Of a stretch of 13,507 bases of DNA, positions 7,863 through 12,830 are shown in pieces (position 1 is the stretch's first letter; each line of letters opens with the position of its first letter). The stretch covers positions 1 through 13,507 of the forward strand of contig JAEYVB010000359.1 of assembly GCA_023429345.1 (NCBI GenBank), in the 5' to 3' direction. The stretch comes from Planctomycetota bacterium. GTDB taxonomy: Bacteria > Planctomycetota > Phycisphaerae > Phycisphaerales > UBA1924. The translations under genes were made by a program, and so were the position numbers. Under the pieces are notes generated by a model, which made no database searches, was not told the DNA's origin, and worked only from the letters and a program-made list of their open reading frames with translations.

Positions 7863-9311
7863 ATGCGCCTCCCTAACTTCATCGCCGGCGACTTCGCCCC
7901 CCCCGCGGCCGGCAACTACCTCGACATCGTCGAGCCCGCGGCCGGCCGCCCCTACGGCCAGGTCCCCGACTCCGGCGCGGACGATGTCGCCCGCGCGGTC
8001 GCCGCCGCCAAGGGGGCCTTCCCCGCCTGGAGCGCCACGACCGCATCCGACCGTTCCCGCCTGCTCCTCCGCCTCGCCGACCTCATCGAGCGCGACCTCG
8101 AGAAGCTCGCCCGCGCCGAATCCGTCGATTCGGGCAAGCCCGTCGCGCTCGCCCGCGCGGTGGACATCCCGCGGGCCGCGGCCAACTTCCGCTTCTTCGC
8201 CACCGCCATCGTGCACAGCGAGAGCCCGTTCCACGACACCGACGGTCGCGCGATCAACTACACGCTCCGGAAGCCGCGCGGGGTCGCCGGGCTCATCTCC
8301 CCGTGGAACCTGCCGCTCTACCTGCTCTCGTGGAAGATCGCCCCCGCGATCGCCACGGGCAACACGTGCGTCGCCAAGCCGTCCGAGGTGACGCCGGTCA
8401 CGGGGCACCTGCTCGCGGAACTCTGCGTGGAGGCCGGCATCCCCCCCGGCGTGGTCAACATCGTCCACGGCTCCGGGTCTTCCTGCGGCGCGGAGATCGT
8501 CCGGCACCCGGACATCCCCACGATCTCCTTCACCGGCAGCACGCCGGTAGGCCGGTGGATTGCCGGCGCTGCCGGGCCGATGCTCAAGCGGCTCAGCCTC
8601 GAACTCGGCGGGAAGAACCCGTTCATCGTGTTCGCCGATGCGCAAATGCCCGCAGCGCTCGACACCGCCGCCCGGGCCGCGTTCACCAACCAGGGCCAGA
8701 TCTGCCTCTGCGGCTCGCGCGCGCTCATCGAGCGGGCGCTCTTGACCGAGTTCGCCGCGGGCCTCGTCGCGCGCGCCGAAGCCCTGAAGATCGGCGACCC
8801 TCTCGACCCCGCCACCCAGCTCGGCGCCCTCACCAGCAGGCAGCACCTCGAAAAAGTGGACGGCTACGTCCGGGCCGCCCGCGAGCTGGGCGGCCGGATC
8901 CTTTGCGGGGGCGGGCCCGTTCCGCCCGCCGACCTCCCCGACCGGTGCAAGGGCGGCTACTTCTACCGCCCCACGGTGATCACCGGCCTCGATCCCTCCT
9001 GCACGGTCGAGCAGGAGGAGATCTTCGGCCCGGTCGTGACCCTCCAGCCCTTCGATACCGAGGCCGAGGCCCTGGCGCTCGCCAACGGCACCTGCTACGG
9101 CCTCGCCGCCACGCTCTGGACCAGCGACCTCTCCCGCGCCCACCGCATGGCCGCGGCCATCGACGCCGGGATTCTCTGGGTTAACACCTGGATGCTCCGC
9201 GACCTGCGGACCCCCTTCGGCGGCATGAAGCAGAGCGGCCTGGGGCGCGAGGGGGGGTGGGAAGCGATCAAGTTCTTCACCGAGCCCAGGAACGTGTGCA
9301 TCGCCCTGTGA
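7863..9311 (+). CDS. NAD(P)-dependent aldehyde dehydrogenase, ALDH8 / 2-hydroxymuconic semialdehyde dehydrogenase-like, 482 aa
   Basis: Oxidises an aldehyde to the carboxylic acid. All catalytic landmarks are present: N149 in SPWNLP, K172 in AKPSE for cofactor binding, FTGS at 223-226, general base E247 in LELGGKNP, nucleophile C281 in NQGQIC, and E386/F388 in EEIFGPV, which hold the nicotinamide ribose. The C-terminal block with NTWMLRDLRTPFGGMKQSG is characteristic of the ALDH8 / 2-aminomuconic and 2-hydroxymuconic semialdehyde group; this subfamily call is from memory of motifs, not a search. Length is standard and the protein should be a cytosolic tetramer. None of the neighbouring genes belongs to a muconate or kynurenine pathway, so the physiological substrate cannot be read from context. 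No Shine-Dalgarno precedes the ATG. Confidence 0.96.
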   Translation: MRLPNFIAGDFAPPAAGNYLDIVEPAAGRPYGQVPDSGADDVARAVAAAKGAFPAWSATTASDRSRLLLRLADLIERDLEKLARAESVDSGKPVALARAVDIPRAAANFRFFATAIVHSESPFHDTDGRAINYTLRKPRGVAGLISPWNLPLYLLSWKIAPAIATGNTCVAKPSEVTPVTGHLLAELCVEAGIPPGVVNIVHGSGSSCGAEIVRHPDIPTISFTGSTPVGRWIAGAAGPMLKRLSLELGGKNPFIVFADAQMPAALDTAARAAFTNQGQICLCGSRALIERALLTEFAAGLVARAEALKIGDPLDPATQLGALTSRQHLEKVDGYVRAARELGGRILCGGGPVPPADLPDRCKGGYFYRPTVITGLDPSCTVEQEEIFGPVVTLQPFDTEAEALALANGTCYGLAATLWTSDLSRAHRMAAAIDAGILWVNTWMLRDLRTPFGGMKQSGLGREGGWEAIKFFTEPRNVCIAL

Positions 9312-9546
9312 TCGGCCGCAACCGTCGCGGGCGGCCTTGAGTTGAACTCTTGATGCCGCCGTCAGCGCCGTGTTCTTCATCGCCTGGGGCATCATCGACA
9401 CCCTCCGCCGACCGCGCGAAGGGAACTGACCCCCTTCCGGCGTGATCCGGCCCCGGGCCGCCCGCCTCCGCCGCGCCCGGGCGGGAGGCGTGTATCATCC
9501 CGCCCCGCGGCCCCAATACCGGCCGCGAAGGCCACGGAAGACCGCC
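9312..9546. other. Intergenic region between aldehyde dehydrogenase and ferredoxin; two to three hairpins, no convincing gene
   Basis: Just after the ALDH stop, ggccgc (9314-9319) and gcggcc (9331-9336) could form a weak hairpin, without a T-run. A short open stretch from GTG 9370 to a stop at 9427-9429 reads as 19 hydrophobic-then-basic residues (VFFIAWGIID followed by TLRRP), but has no ribosome-binding site and may be chance. Nearer the ferredoxin, a bulged stem (9463-9472 with 9480-9490) lies just before a possible -10 box. A second stem (9506-9512 with 9521-9527) would fall in the 5' leader. Confidence 0.5.
9493..9498 (+). promoter_or_regulatory. Possible -10 box (TATCAT) for the ferredoxin gene
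   Basis: TATCAT is the best -10-like hexamer upstream of the ferredoxin. It predicts a leader of about 40 bases containing the 7-bp stem cgcggcc/ggccgcg and then GGAAG at 9536-9540. No recognisable -35 is present; a bulged hairpin occupies that position. Confidence 0.3.
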
Positions 9547-9807
9547 ATGCCCCACATCATCGCCGAACCCTGCATCGGGACCAAGGACACCTCCTGCGTC
9601 GAGGTCTGCCCCGTCGATTGCATCCACCCCACCAAGAACGAGCCCGAGTTCGAGACCGCCGACCAGCTCTTCATCGACCCCGACACCTGCATCGACTGCG
9701 GCCTCTGCGTGGACGAGTGCCCCGTGAAGGCCATCTACCCGCAGGAAGACCTTCCCTCGGAGTGGAACAAGTACGTGCAGCTGAACCTCGCGTACTACAC
9801 GAAGTGA
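9547..9807 (+). CDS. Dicluster ferredoxin (two Fe-S clusters), 86 aa
   Basis: Small soluble electron carrier. Eight cysteines lie at C9, C17, C21, C25, C48, C51, C54 and C58. The arrangement C-x7-C-x3-C-x3-C...C-x2-C-x2-C-x3-C-P matches the FdxA-like group. By analogy with Azotobacter ferredoxin I, C9, C17 and C58 would hold the first cluster (3Fe-4S, or 4Fe-4S with another ligand), and C21, C48, C51 and C54 a 4Fe-4S cluster. The sequence is strongly acidic, as usual, and has the SEWNKYV tail seen in this group. ATG 9547 is preceded by GGAAG six bases upstream; a longer in-frame opening upstream is spacer. It stands alone, so its redox partner is unknown. Confidence 0.95.
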   Translation: MPHIIAEPCIGTKDTSCVEVCPVDCIHPTKNEPEFETADQLFIDPDTCIDCGLCVDECPVKAIYPQEDLPSEWNKYVQLNLAYYTK

Positions 9808-9867
9808 CCGCGGCTGACTTGCCCTTCCGGTGACTCGCCCAAGGTTCTCATTTGCGTGGGCCATGCC

Positions 9868-10040
9868 TTCGCCCGCCAGGGCGTACGCGCGTTGCGAGGG
9901 GCGCAGCCGCCGCAGGCGACTCCATCCGCCCCAGGGGCGGACCGAGAACGTACCGGATCAGTGTGGGAGTTTCAGCATCGAGGGGCTTGATCGCTGCGCG
10001 ATCAGCGCCCCTCGCAACGGTCGCGCGCCCTTCGGGCGAA
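9868..10040. repeat. Long imperfect inverted repeat (33 bp of pairing) with competing internal hairpin
   Basis: The left arm 9868-9904 pairs with the right arm 10005-10040 in four blocks: 9890-9904 with 10005-10019 (15 bp perfect), 9886-9889 with 10022-10025, 9878-9883 with 10026-10031, and 9868-9875 with 10033-10040. The blocks are separated only by ta/gt and cc/t mismatches. Inside the 100-base loop are two further hairpins: 9925-9941 (7-8 bp) and 9979-10014 (8 bp plus 7 bp). The second uses the same right-arm bases as the long stem, because the octamer cgaggggc occurs at both 9895 and 9979. It could be a MITE/REP-like interspersed element or a structured RNA. No target-site duplication is evident at the ends. 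Confidence 0.75.
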
Positions 10041-10119
10041 AGAGCCGCGGGGTGCCCGCCTCTCCGGCTCGCCCGCCGCTCCCCCTTTCGAACATTGCTT
10101 CCGCCCCGTCCGGTGGATA

Positions 10120-10136
10120 ACCGGTTCACAACCGGT
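10120..10136. promoter_or_regulatory. Operator-like inverted repeat accggtt-cac-aaccggt
   Basis: Perfect 7-base arms (10120-10126, 10130-10136) flank a 3-base centre, and ACCGGT is also directly repeated within it. It is AT-richer than its surroundings and immediately follows a weak promoter-like pair (TTGCTT at 10095-10100, GATAAC at 10116-10121). It could be a repressor site or a short hairpin at the start of a transcript. Function is unknown. Confidence 0.35.
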
Positions 10137-10455
10137 GCCGAACGTGTTTCATGCCCGCGGGGCCCGATTCCCCCTCGTACCTTGCCCGTGTCTCGCGTGG
10201 CAGATCGCTGCTCACCGGGGCGATCCGGACGGCCGCGGCCGGGCGAGAGCCCGTGCGGCGGTCGGGCGGACCGCCAAGGCGGAGCACGGTCAACCGCGCG
10301 GGAACGCGTGGGCTCCCGCCCAAACCGGGGTCCCGCGCTGCATCCGGGGCGCTGCCCGCAGCGCCGGTCGGGATGCACGCCGCGGCCGCCGTGCGCTGGA
10401 AGGCGTATCGCGACTCGAAGGAGCTCGCCCGAGAGGGCGGGCTCCTGTGCGTTTT
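10137..10455 (+). ncRNA. Candidate structured RNA of unknown family
   Basis: Several stable stems occur on the + strand: a 5-bp stem capped by a GAGA (GNRA) tetraloop at 10240-10253; a three-part nested stem at 10333-10385 (5, 6 and 7 bp); and a 12-bp stem with another GAGA loop at 10419-10446, followed by GTGCGTTTTG. The last is terminator-like, and a separate -10-like box for the next gene lies just beyond it. The 5' end is not defined; 10137 is a guess based on the hairpin before it. GC-rich DNA folds readily, so this is a hypothesis. It matches no RNA family I can recognise. Confidence 0.3.
10419..10455 (+). terminator. Terminator-like hairpin upstream of the acid phosphatase
   Basis: Positions 10419-10430 pair with 10435-10446 (12 bp, one G-U) around the tetraloop GAGA. 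TTTT at 10452-10455 follows after five bases. This is the strongest hairpin with a T-run in the window, yet no protein gene ends just before it, which suggests a noncoding transcript or insulation of the phosphatase gene. Confidence 0.45.
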
Positions 10456-10472
10456 GGGCCGCCCGCGTCGGG

Positions 10473-10478
10473 TACGCT
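10473..10478 (+). promoter_or_regulatory. Possible -10 box (TACGCT) for the acid phosphatase gene
   Basis: TACGCT lies 22 bases before ATG 10501 and would give a short leader that contains AAAGGAGG (10486-10493). A TTTTGG-like element lies upstream, but the spacing is not canonical. Confidence 0.3.
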
Positions 10479-10500
10479 GCCCCGCAAAGGAGGCATCACC

Positions 10501-11196
10501 ATGCGGGTTTCTCGAGCGCGGGGCGGGGCGGTGGGGCTGGCGGCGGCGGCGGTGTGCGCGTGGGCCGCGGCCGATCCCGGGGCGCGGGCGGGTCAGCCCC
10601 GCCCGGTGCAGGCGGCAGACTGCGGGTCGATGTCCCTGCGGGCCTACGCGGCGAGCGGGACGTACGCGCGGAACCTCCGCGATGCCGCGGCCCGGGCCCT
10701 CGAGATCGTTGAGCGAACGCCGCCCCCGAACCCCGACGACGACGGCCCCAGGCCGGCGATCGTCATCGATGTCGACGACACCGCGCTCTCGACCCTCGCC
10801 ATGCTCGACGAGGGGAACTTCTGCATCACCGCCGAGCTCTTCGCCCGCCACGTCCTGGCCGCCGAGATGCCGGCGATCCCGCCGGTGCTCGAGGTCTTCC
10901 GCGCGGCCCGGGCCCGGGGGATCGCCGTCTTCTTCATCACCGGCCGCGGCGAGGTGTACCGCGGGGCCACCGAGCGCAACCTCGCCGCCCAGGGGTACGA
11001 GGGGTACGCCGAGGTCTTCCTGAAACCGGCCGACTGGGCGGGGGAGGGCTCGGCGTACAAGACGCAGACCCGCAGGGCGATCGAGGAGCGGGCGTACCGG
11101 ATCGTCCTGAACGTGGGCGACCAGCTCGCCGACCTCCGCGGCGGGCACGCCGAGCACGAGGTGCTGATCCCCAACCCGTTCTACATCTCGCGGTGA
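10501..11196 (+). CDS. Exported HAD-superfamily acid phosphatase (class B/C, Acid_phosphat_B-like), 231 aa
   Basis: Predicted periplasmic or surface phosphomonoesterase. All four HAD motifs are visible: DVDDT at 90-94 (D90 nucleophile, D92 acid/base), ITGR at 146-149, K187 in AYKTQTRRA, and GDQLAD at 206-211. The DVDDT and GDQ..D forms fit the group with plant acid phosphatases, bacterial lipoprotein e(P4) and AphA-like enzymes. Residues 1-24 form a signal peptide (basic MRVSRAR, then an Ala-rich core, AWA before A-A-D-P); Cys19 has no proper lipobox, so a lipoprotein is unlikely. ATG 10501 follows the best Shine-Dalgarno in the window (AAAGGAGG, 7 bases upstream). A longer in-frame opening from 10135 is non-coding leader. 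Likely role: scavenging phosphate from organic esters. Class B versus C is not settled. Confidence 0.92.
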   Translation: MRVSRARGGAVGLAAAAVCAWAAADPGARAGQPRPVQAADCGSMSLRAYAASGTYARNLRDAAARALEIVERTPPPNPDDDGPRPAIVIDVDDTALSTLAMLDEGNFCITAELFARHVLAAEMPAIPPVLEVFRAARARGIAVFFITGRGEVYRGATERNLAAQGYEGYAEVFLKPADWAGEGSAYKTQTRRAIEERAYRIVLNVGDQLADLRGGHAEHEVLIPNPFYISR

Positions 11197-11235
11197 GTGT
11201 GCGGGGCTTCATGGGCGGTCGCGGCAGCCGCCGCT

Positions 11236-11241
11236 TAGCCT
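11236..11241 (+). promoter_or_regulatory. Possible -10 box (TAGCCT) of a leaderless promoter
   Basis: TAGCCT ends 7 bases before ATG 11249, in a stretch with no Shine-Dalgarno, so transcription would begin at the start codon. No clear -35 is seen. Confidence 0.35.
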
Positions 11242-11248
11242 TGGCCCA

Positions 11249-11683
11249 ATGCTGGACTGGCTCGGCGACCACAAGACGCTGCTGATGTGGCTGACGGTGG
11301 GGGGTATCGCGACCCTCGCCCTCAGCCTCGTGGCGGTGCCGGTGTGGGTGGCGCGGCTGCCGGACGATTACTTCGCGCACGCGAAGCGGCCGCCGAGCCT
11401 CCTGGCGAAGTACCCCCCGGCGGTGCGGCTGCCCCTGCGCATCGGCAAGAACCTGCTGGGCGTCGTGCTCATGCTCGCGGGGCTGGCGATGCTGGTGCTG
11501 CCGGGCCAGGGGATCGCGACGGCCGTGGTCGGGTTCCTGCTGATCGAGGGGCCGGGGAAGTACCGCTTCGAGAAGTGGCTGATCTCGCGCCCTCGGGTCT
11601 TCCGGGGGGTGAACTGGCTGCGGGGCAAGGCCGGGCGCGGGCCGCTGCGACTGGCGGTGGAGAGCCCGGGGTTCAGGCGGTGA
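11249..11683 (+). CDS. PGPGW-family putative inner-membrane protein, 144 aa
   Basis: Small integral membrane protein of unknown function. It has a hydrophobic helix at about 11-35 and a long hydrophobic segment at about 68-100, interrupted by LPGQG (84-88). This is a variant of the LPGPGW signature for which the family is named. After the second segment comes a basic tail (F-E-K-W-L, then NWLRGKAGRGPL), typical of the family. No catalytic residues are apparent. The gene starts 52 bases after the phosphatase stop and has no ribosome-binding site but a TANNNT box close to the ATG. The family call rests on the general pattern because the signature itself is imperfect (Q for P, I for W). Confidence 0.82.
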   Translation: MLDWLGDHKTLLMWLTVGGIATLALSLVAVPVWVARLPDDYFAHAKRPPSLLAKYPPAVRLPLRIGKNLLGVVLMLAGLAMLVLPGQGIATAVVGFLLIEGPGKYRFEKWLISRPRVFRGVNWLRGKAGRGPLRLAVESPGFRR

Positions 11684-11752
11684 GAGGCCGACGCGGGGCT
11701 TGCTCTTCCCCATCGGGGCGCGCAGCATAGAACATTGCGAAAGGGGGGTCTC

Positions 11753-12103
11753 ATGCCGAGGACGAATCAGGATCTGCTGGGCTGCATCCGCGAGTGCAAC
11801 CAGTGCGAGGACATCTGCGTGCGCTGCTCGGTGCACTGCCTCCAGATGGGCGGTGAGCACGCGGGGATCGAGCACCAGGGCCTCATGCAGGATTGTGCCG
11901 AGGCCTGCCATCTGGCAGCCCGGGTGATGGGCCGCGGCTCCGAGCGCCACGCCCACGCCTGCGGCCTGTGCGCCGAGTTCTGCCGCGCGTGCGAGGAATC
12001 CTGCCGCCGGCTCGCCGGCGGGGACCGCATGATGAACGAGTGCGCCGACACCTGCCGCCGCTGCGCGGAGAGCTGCGAGAGGATGGCGGGCGCGGGGGTG
12101 TAG
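11753..12103 (+). CDS. Cys-rich four-helix-bundle copper-storage protein (Csp/DUF326 family), 116 aa
   Basis: Predicted cytosolic Cu(I)-storage protein. There are 17 cysteines: C11, C15, C18, C22, C25, C29, C48, C52, C70, C73, C77, C80, C84, C97, C101, C104 and C108. They are grouped on four helices with C-x3-C and C-x2-C spacing, so they would line the core of the bundle. Known Csp3 proteins have a similar number and lack a signal peptide, as here; the exported Csp1 type has fewer. His residues (H28, H36, H41, H53, H66, H68) may guard the open end. ATG 11753 is chosen over the in-frame TTG 11735 because AAGGGGGG (11741-11748) is the ribosome-binding site. No CsoR, CueR or copper ATPase gene is nearby. 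Family is sure; copper as the metal is from family knowledge. Confidence 0.92.
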   Translation: MPRTNQDLLGCIRECNQCEDICVRCSVHCLQMGGEHAGIEHQGLMQDCAEACHLAARVMGRGSERHAHACGLCAEFCRACEESCRRLAGGDRMMNECADTCRRCAESCERMAGAGV

Positions 12104-12151
12104 GCCGCGGGCCGCGTGTCGCCGGTTGGTGTCGGAACCATGCCGATCCGG

Positions 12152-12157
12152 TACTCT
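12152..12157 (+). promoter_or_regulatory. Possible -10 box (TACTCT) of a leaderless promoter
   Basis: TACTCT ends 8 bases before ATG 12166, and no Shine-Dalgarno is present. A TTGGTG at 12126-12131 might be a -35, but the 20-base spacer is long. Confidence 0.35.
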
Positions 12158-12165
12158 GCGGTCCA

Positions 12166-12756
12166 ATGAGCATCTCGCAGCGATTGAGGCCATCGGGCGG
12201 CGAGATCCGAGCGTGGATCTTCGAGAACTCAGCCACGGCACTGCCGCGGGGTGTGTTCTGGAGCGTCGCACTTGATTTCGAGCCCGTCGAACATAGGGGC
12301 GAGATGTTTTATCCAGGGCTCACCGCGGAGTGGCTGAGGTTTCCCTCCGGCGACTGGCGTGATCTCGATGGATGGGAATGGTCCAGCGACAGCGGCGCGG
12401 CCGAAGTAGAACGGCTCGAGGCTTCTTTTTACACGGTCGAGCACGACCCCGTCACATCGTGCAGAATCCGGCTCCGCGCAACCGGCGGCACCGCCTTCAT
12501 GATCGATTGGGATGCGACAATCGACTATCCCGGATTCGCATCCGGTGAAGAGGAGCCCGCCATGCACGTGAGAGCATCCGCCCTTGGGGAGTTCCGCGGC
12601 GTCATGCTCGATAACTCGATTGTGAAGCCTCAGGCCCGCTTCCGCGAGCACGCCGCGGCCCTGTTTGCCGAGCATCTACGCCTTGACCGATTCAGCGGTG
12701 GCGTGCAGCTCCGGACCGGCGAGTTCGGGGGCGAGGCTTGGTGGCTCTTGGCGTGA
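12166..12756 (+). CDS. Hypothetical protein, 196 aa, unrecognised
   Basis: I do not recognise this protein. It is acidic, with nine tryptophans (W17, W32, W56, W64, W70, W72, W115, W192, W193), one Cys (C99), no signal peptide and no membrane segment, so it should be soluble and cytosolic. Alternating polar/hydrophobic stretches suggest mixed alpha/beta with much beta. Codon use is looser than in its neighbours, with A/T in many third positions (for example at 12301-12315 and 12421-12435), which may mean recent acquisition or low expression. ATG 12166 is preferred: an in-frame opening reaches back to 11893, but that overlaps the copper-storage gene and has no start signal. The gene is convergent with the aminopeptidase. 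It ends AWWLLA before TGA. Confidence 0.72.
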   Translation: MSISQRLRPSGGEIRAWIFENSATALPRGVFWSVALDFEPVEHRGEMFYPGLTAEWLRFPSGDWRDLDGWEWSSDSGAAEVERLEASFYTVEHDPVTSCRIRLRATGGTAFMIDWDATIDYPGFASGEEEPAMHVRASALGEFRGVMLDNSIVKPQARFREHAAALFAEHLRLDRFSGGVQLRTGEFGGEAWWLLA

Positions 12757-12802
12757 TGAGGCGATCACATCCCTCCGCACTTCTAACCCCGCGGGGGTAC
12801 GT

Positions 12803-12820
12803 ATCGGGCGGAAGCCCGAT
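12803..12820. terminator. Hairpin between convergent genes, possible bidirectional terminator
   Basis: Perfect 7-base arms atcgggc (12803-12809) and gcccgat (12814-12820) flank a 4-base loop, midway between two convergent stop codons (12756 and 12831). A second palindrome, ccccgcgggg, lies just to its left (around 12787-12796). There is no T-run on either strand, so termination is inferred from position. Confidence 0.4.
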
Positions 12821-12830
12821 GCCACGAGCG

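Larger units (their letters stand above)
9808..10500. other. 693-base gene-free region with several RNA/DNA secondary structures
   Basis: No open frame here looks like a gene: the long ones are Arg/Pro/Gly-rich, have no family motif, and run through the strong hairpins. I also looked for RNase P RNA, tmRNA, SRP RNA and tRNA signatures on both strands and found none. The region contains the inverted repeat 9868-10040, the short hairpin 10120-10136 and the hairpin cluster 10240-10446, each listed separately. The promoter and ribosome-binding site of the acid phosphatase occupy the last 30 bases. Confidence 0.7.

Noticed and set aside
7857..9401. A 514-codon - strand frame antisense to the aldehyde dehydrogenase
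   Set aside because: The + strand frame has every ALDH catalytic motif. The antisense product is low-complexity and has no recognisable domain, another codon-bias shadow.
9370..9429. Tiny GTG-started frame giving a 19-residue hydrophobic-basic peptide
   Set aside because: It resembles the end of a membrane protein, but no ribosome-binding site, no ATG and only 28 open codons exist. Chance cannot be excluded.
9868..10040. CRISPR array or transposon ends
   Set aside because: There is no regular direct repeat/spacer pattern, no transposase gene in the window, and no target-site duplication beside the inverted repeat.
10135..10500. A 122-codon N-terminal extension of the acid phosphatase
   Set aside because: The signal peptide and the AAAGGAGG site both place the start at 10501; an extension would bury the signal peptide inside the protein.
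9808..10500. Possible RNase P RNA, tmRNA, SRP RNA or tRNA in the gene-free region
   Set aside because: None of the universal sequences (GAGGAAAGTCC, the SRP GGAAGG-AGCA core, a tRNA T-arm with acceptor stem, tmRNA ends) is present on either strand.
9852..10712. Open frames on both strands across the gene-free region (for example 9852-10712 + and 9848-10378 -)
   Set aside because: Arg/Pro/Gly-rich products with no motif or ribosome-binding site. They read through strong hairpins and, on the + strand, run out of frame into the phosphatase gene.
11735..11752. Upstream in-frame TTG start for the copper-storage protein
   Set aside because: It would translate the ribosome-binding site itself; ATG 11753 sits correctly after AAGGGGGG.
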